Source: Flammulina velutipes (taxonomy: Eukaryota; Basidiomycota; Agaricomycetes; Agaricales; Physalacriaceae). Taken from it: a stretch of 48,168 nucleotides of DNA. Both the position numbers and the translations under genes were made by a program. The stretch covers positions 1-48,168 of the forward strand of contig JAALGH010000013.1 of assembly GCA_011800155.1 (NCBI GenBank), in the 5' to 3' direction. Below are positions 10,561 to 22,299 of this stretch, piece by piece. How positions within the stretch are numbered: the stretch's first letter is position 1; the number at the start of each line of letters is the position of its first letter. The notes under the pieces are model-generated. The model did not search any database, had not been told where the DNA came from, and saw only the letters and a list, made by a program, of their open reading frames with translations.

Positions 10561-11476
10561 CTTCATCTGAGTGGAAACAACCTCAAAATTTGCCAAAGGG
10601 GCCACCGGGAAGAACTACTGGTTTGGGGCAAAAAGTACAGCCTGGCCTGATGAGCTCTTCGTCGATGGGGACCCACCAAGTGTATCGGCGGACGTAAAAA
10701 AGGAAAACTATGTCGACGACCAGTGCAGTCTGCCCTTGGGACTTGGCGGTCTCGAAGCGATCCAGGAAATACAGGAGGAAATCCTTGCGGGTGCCCTTGA
10801 ACCTGTATCACATCAGAAACAGGGAACCCTGATTTCGACGAGCGCACTTACATTTTCAACAACATGATGATGGTTGGATGAAAATTTGTTCCCGCAGAAT
10901 CTGATCGTACCCTTCCATGCCGCTCTGCCGCTTCCCGGACATCTGAACCCAACTGATCCAACATGCCTGCGACTGGTACATATCAGTGTCGTGCACACTT
11001 GTAAAGCTATCGCAAGTCAATAGAATAGTGTATAAAGTGTGTATGAAATATATCCTGATCATTATTTGAGCCATAGCGATGCATCGAGTTTGTGTCCAAT
11101 TAATGTCCAATGGTCAATATCCCGGGCCTTGGTCCAGGGTCTCCGAAACGACCAAAGTTGTGGACATAGAATCCTTCCACAACCCATTCTACGCCTAACA
11201 ATCACATATCCTAGCACGATGGATCCTGCTCTTGACGATGGCACCCACCATTCCACATATTCCCGGGGTATAGGGTATGTGTCCAATTAATGTCCAATGA
11301 TCTGGTAGGGCCAACCAAATCTGCATAGCGAACGTCACTTAGCTTTCGACCACCACCGTCGACGCCCCCTCTGACGTGCAGGCTCCCGCAGTCACTTGCC
11401 TTGACCTACACCAAGTAAGTTCTCAATCTCTTTCTCATTACTCACCTGCTAATTTTGTCGACAGTACAGGTAGTCG
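10561..11476. other. Spacer with an unassigned ORF and a 22-bp direct repeat
   Basis: A 98-codon open frame at 10571-10867 (+) has no splice or family support. A direct repeat starting TGTGTCCAATTAATG lies at 11091-11112 and 11278-11299, 187 bp apart. 11400-11476 probably contains a 5' UTR intron for the next gene (GTAAGT at 11415, TCGACAG at about 11465). Confidence 0.4.
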
Positions 11477-12159
11477 ATGGGACGCAAGCGGATTTACAAC
11501 TCCTCTCCTGAGCGTCGTGAGGCTCGTAGGGCTTCGAAAATGGCGTGGTACAACGAGTGCGTGCCCTTAATACTTCTCCATTGCTTCTACTGACGCCAGC
11601 CTTACAGCAACGGTGAGCAAGAGCTCATCAAGATGCGCAATAAATATGACGCCAAGGTCGCTATACCCCTCGATCGTCGTCGTCGCCTACAAACACCTCA
11701 GAGCATTCCCGACAGGTTCGTGGACTTCCTCGTTCAACTGTGTTATATGTCAACTCATTTGGGAACAGGTTCATTGATAACCGTCTGGTCCAACGATGCA
11801 TTCGACGTTTGCGCAGGATAGACGCTGTATTGCGAGGCCAATCCAACGACAGTCAGCTGCGAGCGTATGCCAGTGAGCTTATAGCTGAGTATCGCTCGAA
11901 GGAGTCAGAGGATAGTCGTATGGCCCTAATGGATGTGGAGACGAGTCTCGCGCTCCAGCTCAAGGACATAGAAGCGGGCCTGGAGACCATCCGCCAAGAA
12001 GTGGGCATTTTGGACGACCTCTGGAAGGAAGGGGCAGCGATACGCGACCGCTTTACCCGAGTACTTTCCTACGTTGAAGACATGCGCCAGTGGGCAGATA
12101 AGGGCAAGCTTCTTACACGTTGGAAGGACAGGCGGCTCCTGTACCAGCAAAAAGTATGA
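11477..12159 (+). CDS. KDZ-linked paralogue 2 of the gene at 4743-5471
   Basis: Exons 11477-11556, 11608-11715 and 11769-12159, all in phase with GT-AG introns. The product starts MGRKRIYNSSPERREARR, continues with LIKMRNKYDAKVA, and has a long helical last exon with RFIDNRLVQRCIRRLRRIDA and a DRRLLYQQKV end. Exon number, intron positions and these segments match the minus-strand gene at 4743-5471, so both derive from one ancestor. The reading frame is intact. The basic Arg/Lys-rich start suggests nucleic-acid contact and the second half a coiled coil; both are inference. Function unknown. Confidence 0.75.
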
Positions 12160-12500
12160 CCTGCCTCTTTTTCTTATGGGCATCTTACGGGCATCGGAAC
12201 GTGGGTCGCATCGTCGTCTGTAGTACTATACCGTCAGCGTCAGCGGGGAATAACAACATCGACCTGGCAGTTCTGTGCGCCACACATTCCGGTCACATTT
12301 GGAGACACCGATTAAATTCATGGCCACGAATATGGATAGATCACGCCAGCTCCTCCTTACGGGGAGGCGAGCCGGGTCCTCGCCTTTCCTCGGCACACAC
12401 TAGTCGGAGTCTCTATCCAACTGTACAGTTGGGATCGTCGCTCCCCCTCTATTTTTGTCCTCCCACGTATCGACTTTCCACCTTTTCCACCACCACCAAT
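12160..12500. promoter_or_regulatory. Upstream region of gene C
   Basis: Non-coding. Contains one copy of the recurrent GTGCGCCACA word near 12276 and a CT-rich stretch immediately before the ATG (12440-12500), common in fungal promoters. Confidence 0.4.
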
Positions 12501-13467
12501 ATGGCCCGCACGTCGACCAAGAAGAAATCAGCGTCGCCATCCCCGAAGGTCCCTGAGGTAAGTAATATCTATCATTACTGCTTTCTTTTCTAATCTAGTG
12601 TTTTCATAGAGGTGCCGTTCGACACCCAAGCCCGGAATCAAAAAACTGACTTTGGAGCGCTCGAAGCCCAAGCGCAGGAAGCTTCTGCCTGGGCAGACAC
12701 TCTTATCGACGCCCAAGCGTCCAGAGGTCAGTCCACCACTTTCGTTCATGAACGTCGTCCTGTCTAACTGTTTTGTGTAGGGCCTCAGAAGCGAGAACAG
12801 CCAGCTGTATCCCTTCCTTCGCGTCCAGGCTCTGGCGGCTATCCAGGCTCGACGCGATAGGATTTCAGACCGCGTTATTTGCAAACACTTCAAGACAGTG
12901 TGTGATGTCGAATTTAAGCTCATGCGTGAGCTCGACGAACTCGACGAGGCCTACAGTGCACGTCGCCGTGTGCGTCATAAGGTATTATTTCCCTCTTACA
13001 TCTCACAACCAAATACTAACATTCGGAAACAGACCTTTTGGTGGCCGGCTTTGATGTGGGCAATCAATATGCTATGTTACCGCCAGGACAGGGGTACGGT
13101 GTGGAGGCCGATGGATCTCCTCGATCCCAAGGTTCCCCTTGTCAAGAAGAGCTCTGGTGAACGCCCGCGCCCACGTCCTATTCGCCCCAAAACTCTTCTT
13201 AAGAAGCCCGTCGCTGTCAAGTTCAAGAAGACTCCTTCGCCCGTCCCTCCCCCGTCGAAAACCGTCGCTCCAGTAACGCCCATCGCATCTACCTCCTCGT
13301 CCGCTTGGCCCGCGGGCTCTTGGCCGTCGTCGCGCACGCTCCGCAAAATCGCCGAGAAGGACCTGGATGCTATGTCAGTGGATGACATCGAGGAGATAGA
13401 GGGCATTGCGATGATGTTGCGAGACTTTGCGCGCGAGCGCTCCCGTACCAAGTCCCCCGAATTGTAG
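12501..13467 (+). CDS. Gene C: basic/proline-rich KDZ-linked protein
   Basis: Start ATG 12501 (MARTSTKKKSASPSPKVPE), introns at about 12558-12610, 12729-12780 and 12982-13032, stop TAG 13465-13467. Exon 2 codes a lysine/arginine-rich segment (LTLERSKPKRRKLLPGQ). Exon 3 has a helical charged part (FKLMRELDELDEAYSARRR). The last exon opens with TFWWPALMWAIN, continues with a proline/basic linker, and ends in an acidic-then-basic helix (VDDIEEIEGIAMMLRDFARERSR). The third intron is a multiple of three without a stop, so its retention would not break the frame. Nuclear localisation is plausible from the basic tracts. Family not recognised. Confidence 0.65.
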
Positions 13468-13651
13468 ATAGTGTTTATATGTGCCATGTATCTTTCTTGT
13501 CATCTACCTGCGTCAATATACGATGCATGATATAGTCTCTCGTCCGCGGGTTTAATTACGGGCGTGGTTTAGTACACCGGACATGTGACGTGGTCTTCTT
13601 TGGTTCAACTTGGAATATTTTACTCTCATTGTTTAACCACCATCATCGAGC

Positions 13652-14408
13652 ATGGCAAGCGGCAATTCACGACGCAGCTGTACGCCGACGTTTTACTGTG
13701 CTCCCTCGGAGGAGGGTCAACCGGTATCTAGTTTCCCTCGCTACTACGTGAAGTCGAACGGCGACCACCAAGGCATATACAGTTCATTGTAAGTCTTTCC
13801 TTGAAGACAACTGTTCTTTTCTTACCAACATCCAGGGAGATTGTGCCTCTGGCCAAAGGCGAGATCAAACCAACTCGAACGAACTCCTACTCCGACGCTC
13901 AGGTCAAATGGAGGGATATCTGTCTTTCTCTCCACACTCATGGTACCCAGCACTCAACCCCGCAATCCTCGCCACGAAAGAATGGACCACGTCTCGACCA
14001 ATCCTTTGTCTCTACTCCGACTGCCCCATCCTCACCCACGAAAACGGCCTCTAGAGCTCCGACGCCATCGTCATCATTTGACTTCCGAGGGACGCATTTC
14101 CCGGGTGTGTGATATGCGCCTTCCATCTCGTCGTCCTCCACACCCACCTCAAGAGATCCATATTTCCTGGTCAGGTCTGGCCGCGATCGCCAGGTTTTTT
14201 CATCCGCGTGAGTCGACCAAGTTCTTGCCGGAACTACTAACTCATGTCCTATAGGTCGAAGGCTATCGCAGCCTACGACGCGGGCAAGTCTGCTGGTGAA
14301 GATTGCACCCTGAATAGGTCCTGGTCGCATTCCGATGTTGAGGCATTCCTGATGTCTGGGATGTCCCCAGACGAGGAGGAGGAGGAGGACGACGATGGGC
14401 TTAGTTGA
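13652..14408 (+). CDS. Gene D: protein with two RNase H1 N-terminal-like segments
   Basis: Exons 13652-13788, 13836-14104, 14156-14207 and 14255-14408; phases agree when the third exon uses the second AG of CAAGAG. Segment 1 reads FPRYYVKSNGDHQGIYSSL and segment 2 reads PYFLVRSGRDRQVFSSASK followed by AIAAYDAGKSAGE. Both follow the pattern of the RNase H1 N-terminal (viroplasmin-like) fold: YYV-x-G-x2-x-GIY/VF, then a helix with A-x2-AY-x-GK. That fold binds RNA/DNA hybrids or double-stranded RNA in known RNases H1. No catalytic RNase H domain follows; the C-terminus is an acidic tail (PDEEEEEDDD). Assignment by pattern only. It sits 184 bp after gene C and 197 bp before the KDZ transposase. 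Confidence 0.6.
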
Positions 14409-17030
14409 TTTTCCTGATGTCTTAGTCTTGTGTATCTTGCACCGTTTGTATCCAGTATTTCTTGTAGTGTCTGGTGAAATGTATTTCTTGCTGCAACTGC
14501 CATGTAATTCTTTGATTCAATGGTTGAAATTGCAGTGATGCACCTCACGCGTCGAATCCGTCACGTGAGGATTGATTCTTTGTTTATTACACCATCATCA
14601 ACTCGATGGCCAAAGGAACCAAACGGCCTGCCCGAGCTGACTGCGACGACAACGACGACGAACTACTGGAAGCAAGAACACTGGGTCTCTCGGGAGACCG
14701 CCGACGCAATATTACCTCCGTCCCGGTACCTATCGCTCGTGTCAACGCTCCCCAAGGAAGGCCTGTGCTGAGGAGCGAGGAATATCTCCCCGAAGTCGTT
14801 TCGCCCGCTGTTGGCCCCAAGACAAAGCGTCGGTATGCGAATTCAGTAAGCCAATGGAATACCAACAGTGATAATATATTCTAATGCTTTTTTTCCAGGA
14901 CCAAGCACTACTATGTTGGGTGGAGGATGAAAGGCCTCAAGAGTTCCTGGACGAGTTTGTCCGCCTTGAAGGACGAGGAGACTGCATCGACAATACGTGT
15001 GGGGCTTGTCTTGAGCGCTTCCGGGATGAGGGAATCGAGGCGGTCCCGAGAGAGGCTTCATACACCTGCGAGGACTGTTTCGGGGCGTTCATGGAGTGTG
15101 GAGACTGCATTGTCAAGAGTCACCGACGACTGCCCTTTCATCGGATAAAGGTATGTGCTGTCACTCCAACCATGTCCGTTTAGTTGACGTCGGTGCGGTA
15201 GTGCTGGAATTCAGAAGCGTTCTTTAAACCAGTATCTCTCCGCCAACTAGGTCTCCGTATTCAGCTTGGCCCCCATGCTGGTTCCCCATGTATTCGACCG
15301 ATTGCGGCCCACCGCACGTTCACCATGATTCACGACAATGGCATACATCTTGTCAACATTGACTTCTGTGGGTGTGAGCGAAGGGAACCTGCTCGTATCC
15401 AGCTGCTTCGCTCGGAGGTGATGCCGGCAACGACGCGTTTTCCCAAGACGGGAGCAACGTTCCGCACTCTGGAGGCATTCGAGATGCTCTCGGCCACCGG
15501 ACGTCTCTCAAACCATGAATTCTATAACAGTCTCATTAGGCGTACAGACAATACAGGCATTCATGTGCCTAAGGTGTGTTCTATCTTTTATTTTCTTCTA
15601 TGTACTAAACCACTACCCCAGGATCGTTCCAAAGCCTTGTTCCGCATGAACAGGCAGTTCAGGCACATCAAGATGCTTAAACGGGCGGGACGGGGAGCTT
15701 TTCAGGACGGTATTGTGACGACTGCACCGGGTGGATTGGCTGTTCGATGCCCTGCGTGTCCACGCCCAGGCGTCAACCTCCCGGATGATTGGGATTCATT
15801 GCCGCTCTCGGAACAGTAGGTTGTCGTTTTCTAATGGTATAGCTAACATGCTGAAGACTGCTAGGTATCGGTTTCGCTTGATTCTTGCTCTCGATGCCAA
15901 CTTCCGCCTCAAAAACCTGCGCCGTCCGTCGTCATTGGATCCTGGCCTACACACGGGTATGGCTTACTTCGTCGCAAACCAGGGATATTTCGAGCATCTG
16001 GCTGACAACCCCAAACAGAAAGATGTAAGTCAATCTCCAAATCCTCTGAGGTTGGTGCACTAACAGCGTCTAGATTAGTTCCTGCAGCGGCTTCAAGACG
16101 CTAGCCCATGCTGAGACCAAGGAGACGTCGGGGCTCCAGGCAACGGGTGTGGGAATGGCAGTTTGTGCGCGGCATGAGATGATACGCCCATTGGGAGTCG
16201 GCGACTTACAGCGAGGAGAACGGTACGATTTTCCTCTGATACGCAGACAACGTTACTCACAAATCGTCTTTTTAGTTACTGTAACATGGATTACATTTTG
16301 CTGTCCGCCGTTTCCGCTGACAGCGACAAGCTCAAAGAGCTTTTCGTTTCCTACGACATATGGTGTCAATACCGGAAACGTTTCAACGAGCGGATGGCGA
16401 CTATGCCTGAGCATCTTAGGCTTCCGGAGTGTGTGAGAGTATGTGGCGGAATTCCGAAATGCCACTGCAAGGGGCATAAATTCGACTGTCAGTGCTGTCA
16501 TTGCATGAACATTCAACCGGGCATCGGCAGGACTGACGGCGAAGGCATAGAAAGGCTATGGTCTCAGCTCAACCACGCTGCATCGTCGACGAAGGAAATG
16601 CTATCGGGTGCGCGACACGACACATTGGATCGGCGTTTTTCTGCCCATAACTGGCAGAAGTTCATATTGTTAGGTAGGTTTCATCTCTTATTCTTTATGA
16701 TTGTACCAGTATTAATGTTTGTATGCCAGGAGCTCATCTTCACGGGCGTCTGGCCAAAACCCAGGTGTCCTACCGGCAACAATTGGATGCTCATGAAGAG
16801 TTCACAGCAATCTTGGAGCCTGGATGCGCCGAACGCTGGGTAAAGCAGGTGGAGGCATGGGAGGCAGACCAGTCGCTTGACAGTCCCTACTACAATGCTG
16901 TAACATGTGAGTCAAGGGTTTCAGCTCTTTTGATACTCCTGCTAATATCTATCTCTCCAGACAAGACGATGAACGAAGTCAAAACGGCACTGGAAGAGAC
17001 TGAGCGCAGGGCCAATCGTGTAATCCCGGC

Positions 17031-17040
17031 GATCCACGAG
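17031..17040. repeat. Target-site duplication, left copy, element 2
   Basis: GATCCACGAG, identical to 19535-19544. Confidence 0.9.
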
Positions 17041-19534
17041 CCCTAGTAGTAGAATTTCTACAAATGTTCTGGGATCTGGTGGGATAAATGATAGGTATTT
17101 GTAGGGATAGAATCCCAGGTGGTCCGGAGCTATGTCCATTTTGGGTGTATCATGTAAGCAGCTCAGATAGCCAAAAAGGCCAGGTACAATCTATCTCGTT
17201 TAGGACAGGATGAAGATCAGGGGAATTGATGTAGATGGAGGATGAGAGGATGGGGAAATGTGGCCACACAGGGGGATGCAGATCAGGAACATTGATGTCA
17301 TTGATGGGGAGGAAGGATGGGGATGGGGGATGGGGGATGGATAGCAGGGCCTAAATGTGGCACCAGAATGCGCATTAGGCTATTGCCAGGGTATGAGGAG
17401 GGTGGGGAGAGGGCACCTAGGGGTCAAAAAATCGAGCCCATTCTAACCATCTGCATTAGGTAGGGACAGCTAGCAGCTGCTGAAACCAGCAATAAAACGA
17501 TGTGTGGCGCATTTTTAATCGGGGAGCACATACCTCGGATCAACCTGGGGTTGCTCTAGATGTCTTCTCCTTGAAAAAATGAATGTGTGCAGCACAAAGA
17601 ACCATGTAAAAAGACGAATATCTGGCTGAGAAACAAGCAAAACATTATTGAACATCCATCAAAAGTACCAAAAAGGGAGCAGCACTTTTCCCTCGCATTC
17701 TGGTGACCTAAAACCACTTGTAGATCGTCCATGGACCTTTGGGGCATTGCATATGATACTCAGTTAGGTCCCCAGGTCAACAGGATCATTGCATTTGGTC
17801 AAAATACCCCAAAAACGCGCCACACATCGTCGAGCCAGCCCACCTGCTTGCCATCACCTGAGGACACTTTGTACTCGAAGATATATGTATATAGACTTCT
17901 AACCATGAGTTAGATGGACCCTGGAGTGTGAAAAATGCGGTCAAAACCTTGGATATACCCCAAATAATGTTTCTCATGAAAACACATACACCATCAACTT
18001 CCCCTGACCTCTGGGTCGTCCCAATGTGTTCTATTATCATTATAGATGATTAATTAGCATCCCAGGAGTCTCTCCAGTGTGTGAAAATGCGAATATTAAT
18101 GATATACCCCAAATTATGATATTCACTTTTGACACATATAATCAACTTCCTTTCACCTGTAGACTCTTAAGATATGTTCTAATAATGTTTCTATATAGTT
18201 TTAAGCCTTCCCTTCATCAGTCTGGATACCCAAAATGCGAACTTTCATCAAAATATGCATATTTGACCTATTACTCTATAACTTGATAGGAACACATGTT
18301 GATTTTTCAGACATTTATAACTTCTTTGAAATATACAGTGCTTGGGAACGAACTGAGTGATCTAATATGTTTATTATCATCTAAAAACATGTTTCCAATG
18401 AATCCTAGCTCTCAGATATGAGGATTTCTGTATATAATTAAGCAAAGAGGGTAAAAGGATATGCATGAATAGTCGCATTTTCACACACTGTAGGGACTCC
18501 TGGGATGCTAATTAATCATCTATAATGATAATAGAACACATTGGGACGACCCAGAGGTCAGGGGAAGTTGATGGTGTATGTGTTTTCATGAGAAACATTA
18601 TTTGGGGTATATCCAAGGTTTTGACCGCATTTTTCACACTCCAGGGTCCATCTAACTCATGGTTAGAAGTCTATATACATATATCTTCGAGTACAAAGTG
18701 TCCCCAGGTGATGGCAAGCAGGTGGGCTGGCTCGACGATGTGTGGCGCGTTTTTGGGGTATTTTGACCAAATGCAATGATCCTGTTGACCTGGGGACCTA
18801 ACTGAGTATCATATGCAATGCCCCAAAGGTCCATGGACGATCTACAAGTGGTTTTAGGTCACCAGAATGCGAGGGAAAAGTGCTGCTCCCTTTTTGGTAC
18901 TTTTGATGGATGTTCAATAATGTTTTGCTTGTTTCTCAGCCAGATATTTGTCTTTTTACATGGTTCTTTGTGCTGCACACATTCATTTTTCAAGGAGAAG
19001 ACATCTAGAGCAACCCCAGGTTGATCCGAGGTATGTGCTCCCCGATTAAAAATGCGCCACACATCGTTTTATTGCTGGTTTCAGCAGCTGCTAGCTGTCC
19101 CTACCTAATGCAGATGGTTAGAATGGGCTCGATTTTTTGACCCCTAGGTGCCCTCTCCCACCCTCCTCATACCCTGGCAATAGCCTAATGCGCATTCTGG
19201 TGCCACATTTAGGCCCTGCTATCCATCCCCCATCCCCCATCCTCATCCTTCCTCCCCATCAATGACATCAATGTTCCTGATCTGCATCCCCCTATGTGGC
19301 CACATTTCCCCATCCTCTCCTCCTCCTTGCTCTTCATCAATCCATCAATTCAGTGGTACTCCTTTGAGCATATCTCTATCTAATCACCCAGTTCTCTATC
19401 TAATCTCCTCCAAAGAAGGCAATTTTCCAGCTCTCTTGAGTTGGGATATATCCCACAGGGATAGAACCCAACAAATACCTATCATTTTTTTGGGATACAA
19501 CCCAACACTTTTAGAAATTCTATGACTACAGGTG
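17041..19534 (+). mobile_element. Foldback element 2, inserted in the KDZ transposase
   Basis: 2494 bp from CCCTAGTAGTAG to GACTACAGGTG. The arms are about 17041-18096 and 18472-19534 around a loop of about 375 bp. GATCCACGAG occurs at 17031-17040 and 19535-19544, a perfect 10-bp target duplication. It is nearly identical to element 1 in inverted orientation. Each arm carries two GTGTGGCGC words. Subterminal 60-260 bp of the two arms differ from each other, the rest pairs. Short open frames in the arms occur on both strands of every copy because of the palindrome and look non-coding. Confidence 0.9.
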
Positions 19535-19544
19535 GATCCACGAG
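19535..19544. repeat. Target-site duplication, right copy, element 2
   Basis: GATCCACGAG, directly after the CAGGTG end of the element. Confidence 0.9.
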
Positions 19545-20957
19545 ACAACGGCAACAGCATGCCTTATGCTCGGACTCCTTATTGAGGACATGCAGTACGT
19601 TTTTTCCTCAGGCGTTACGGTACGAAACTCATGGTTATCGACATAGGTGTAGAATCGTCTTTCTTCTTGACTGCGAGGAGTCTAACTCCCCGAGCGTGGT
19701 CAAGGACGTGCAAGAAAAGCGCATCGTGTGCCAAAGGCATATTACCCAATTTCGCCAACTACAGGGATCCTACATGGGGTGCGTGCGGGGGGAGCTGGCC
19801 AAACTGGCGGGGAGCCGTGAGGGTGATATCGAAACGGAGCCAGTCTTCTTACCCTCTGCATTGCCAAGAGGGATACGTGAGGCTGGATGCTATCCTGATA
19901 TGGCATCAAGAGAAGCCAAACTTCGGGAAGCCCAATGCCACGACGCTTTGGAGACGATACGGACATTGCAGCGCACGAAGCGCTCTGCCAAGGCTTTTCG
20001 CCAGAAGAATCTTCGTGGCGTTGCAGCGACGACTCGGACATTCCAGATGGTGGACCGTTTGGAGGCGAAGACACAGCTCGCTATCAGAAAGTATCGTGTC
20101 GCTCGAGAGGCGTTACTAGTCTTACGTGGCCCCGGCGATTGGCAGAGCGACTTGCGAATCTTGAACGACAGCGACGTCCGTGCCCTGGACAGTCAAATTT
20201 TCGACATCGACGTTCCGAAAGCGAAGAAGAAGAAACTCGGGAACACTGGGGAGGTTCACCAGTTTGGCAGTGGCCCCTACCAACTGTCGTGGATATGGAG
20301 GGTGAAGAGCGGTCTGGATGGATTGAGCAAGGACGATGTCGAGGGACAGCTACGTTCTGAGTGGCTGAAGAGTCGCGCAAGGGTCATGCGCTATCGGGAG
20401 GAAATGTCCATGGTCATTGGCGAGCGTGGATTTACGCTCAAGGCGCTCGAGCACGAAGCCATTCAGTGGGAATCTGAGCGTGCATGCACCCGAGACGACC
20501 TGGACGCTGCTGGGCAGGAGGGTGTGGTGGCGCTGGCCAAGCGTCAAGCCTGGATACGGCGCGAGCTGGCACGGGACTTCCAGGCGACGTGGGCCTCACC
20601 ATGTCGTATTCGGAGGGTACGCATTCCCGATCGCAGTGATGTTAGGGTCGAGATATCTGACTCGGAGCGCGAGAGTGACGGCGAGAGAGAGGGTGGACAT
20701 GACGGTGATCTTACAAGAGAGGGAGGACACGATAACGGAGGAGACGCTGGATCAGACGGAGGAGACGCTGGATCAGATGGTGATGACGCCGATGACGAGG
20801 AAGATGCCCCGCCGCGCGCCAATTGACACCCGGACGTTTATGTTTATGTACACCTACGGACTATGTATTATATCTTCTTGTAAATAAATGACTTAAGCTT
20901 TAAATCATTGACTTAGTATGGCTCAAGTGCAAGATATGAGGCTTAAGGCCTTGGGTA

Positions 20958-21065
20958 GTGGATATAACAGGAAGGTAGGATCCTGTGGATATAACCAGCG
21001 GGATATGGCTCCTATGTGTGGTTATAACCACTCAAATTGTAAAACACCTCTGTGGTTATAACCAC
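20958..21065. repeat. Four copies of a GTGGWTATAACCA motif downstream of the KDZ gene
   Basis: Motifs start at 20958, 20985, 21018 and 21052, spaced 27, 33 and 34 bp. The last two are the perfect 14-bp palindrome GTGGTTATAACCAC. Position 130-240 bp after the transposase stop fits subterminal repeats of the KDZ element, which often bind transposase; that role is inference. I could not find matching copies at a left end. Confidence 0.65.
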
Positions 21066-21510
21066 GGGATTTCCGTACACCCTGCTGCAAGGGTTGCATT
21101 CGATGGTCTGTTTCCCAATCAGTTAAGTACGAGCGCGCTAGTGAAAGGTCATAACAAGCACTTACTTGTTTTCGCTTTGAGACAAATCCTCCAAATGAGG
21201 AGTGGAACGATGGTAATGGTTTCTATTTAGAGAAGATAAACATACAACTAATAGACATGAATAGATACACTCACAGTAGCACCCAGTAAGCTCCTTGGTA
21301 TTGGAAGTACGCCTCGTACTTCCTTTTCATCTGCATAAGCACATGGGTTGCTCGATTGACCGATGTAGACGGTCTCTGGTCTTTCAGAACGCGGGTGATT
21401 CGACGCAGATAGAACAAGCGTGGAGCTATCGTCTATGGATGGATGGAATAAAATGGTACGTGAAGTAGGTGGGAATTGCAAACGAATAGGACGTGGGGTA
21501 GATAGGGAAC
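21066..21510. other. Spacer, no gene recognised
   Basis: No coding region with splice or family support. The minus-strand open frames here extend into the tandem duplications that follow. Confidence 0.4.
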
Positions 21511-21511
21511 G

Positions 21512-21790
21512 GTGCGCGCGAGTTGACGAACAATAGAGGTAGAACATTGGGGGCGGGGATAGACAAATGGAATGATCGTCGAGTCCGCGGGGCGGAACAG
21601 TTTGAGAAAAACGGAGCGAATGGCGACGGATGGGCCGCGGGTAGGTAGGAACAGCGCGCGCGAGTTGACGAATGATAGATGAAGAACGTTGGGGCGGGAT
21701 AGACGAATGGAATGATCGTCGAGTCCGCGGGGCGGAACGGTTTGAGAAAAACGGAACGAATGGCGGACGGATGGGCGGCGAGCGATGGTA
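21512..21790. repeat. Tandem duplication, period about 142 bp
   Basis: Two copies of a unit containing GCGCGCGAGTTGACGAA and GATCGTCGAGTCCGCGGGGC, the second shifted by 142 bp from the first (AGTTGACG at 21521 and 21663), about 90% alike. It produces repeated peptides in a minus-strand open frame that I do not regard as a gene. Confidence 0.8.
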
Positions 21791-21892
21791 GGATAGGGAA
21801 ACAGCAGGCGGGGTGGAAATTTGTTGGCCGGTCGGAGCAGCAGTGCGATAAACGTTTGTTCGTTTGATGGATAGCGTGCAGGGAAGTGATAA

Positions 21893-22175
21893 GAAGATGA
21901 AAGAGATGGAAGAAAATCAGCATTGAATCATTCTCTGTAACTGTGGCGCACCTGAATGTCCCTTTCTGCACTTTCCTGCTTGTTGAATGCCCTCTGGGTG
22001 GATGGACTGATGGACTGCTTGCCAGGTGATGATGAAAAAGATGAAAAAGATAACAAAAATCAGGTTTGAAGCATGCTCTAACACTGTGGCGTACCTCAAT
22101 GTCCCTCTCTCTATATTTCTCCATGTTGGATGCTCCTTGGGGGGGTGGAACTATGGGCTGCTCACTGTGGTGGGG
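21893..22175. repeat. Diverged tandem duplication, period about 143 bp
   Basis: Two copies beginning with GATGAAA-rich sequence; CTGTGGCG at 21941 and 22084 marks the register. About 70-75% alike by eye. The period nearly equals that of the adjacent duplication. Confidence 0.65.
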
Positions 22176-22299
22176 CAGGAGGTCCATGGGAGTGGTGGTG
22201 GTGGAAGGAGATGGAGGAAAAAGCCTAAATGTACAGTATTAGTCGTTCATCAGGCACAGAATACATGGATGGATACAATCCCGTTTGATCTATCCCTTG

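Larger units (their letters stand above)
14606..20826 (+). pseudogene. KDZ-superfamily transposase, interrupted by foldback element 2
   Basis: Exons 14606-14845, 14899-15150, 15202-15573, 15622-15815, 15865-16024, 16074-16222, 16276-16673, 16730-16906, 16961-17040 joined to 19545-19594, and 19647-20826; all phases agree, giving 1083 residues without the insertion. The N-terminal CxC2-like part has CGACLERF and CEDCFGAFMECGDC, followed by HLVNIDFCGC. The transposase core has candidate acidic residues in LALDANFRLK, VSYDIWCQYRKRF and EGIERLWSQLN, plus ATGVGMAVCARHE, typical of the family. The C-terminus has SWIWRV and a Glu/Asp/Gly repeat tail. Element 2 follows residue His-Glu of IPAIHE and supplies CCC TAG at once. 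KDZ enzymes move large DNA transposons; this copy should be inactive as it stands. Confidence 0.9.

Noticed and set aside
10571..10867. 98-codon ORF in the KDZ island
   Set aside because: No domain, no splice partners, and equally open frames on the opposite strand.
17041..19534. Element 2 acting as an intron of the KDZ gene
   Set aside because: The 3' side has a good acceptor (CTACAG), but the available GT donors at the left end leave an in-frame TAG after splicing.
21426..22187. 253-codon minus-strand open frame
   Set aside because: It is produced by the two tandem duplications and has low complexity without family or splice support.
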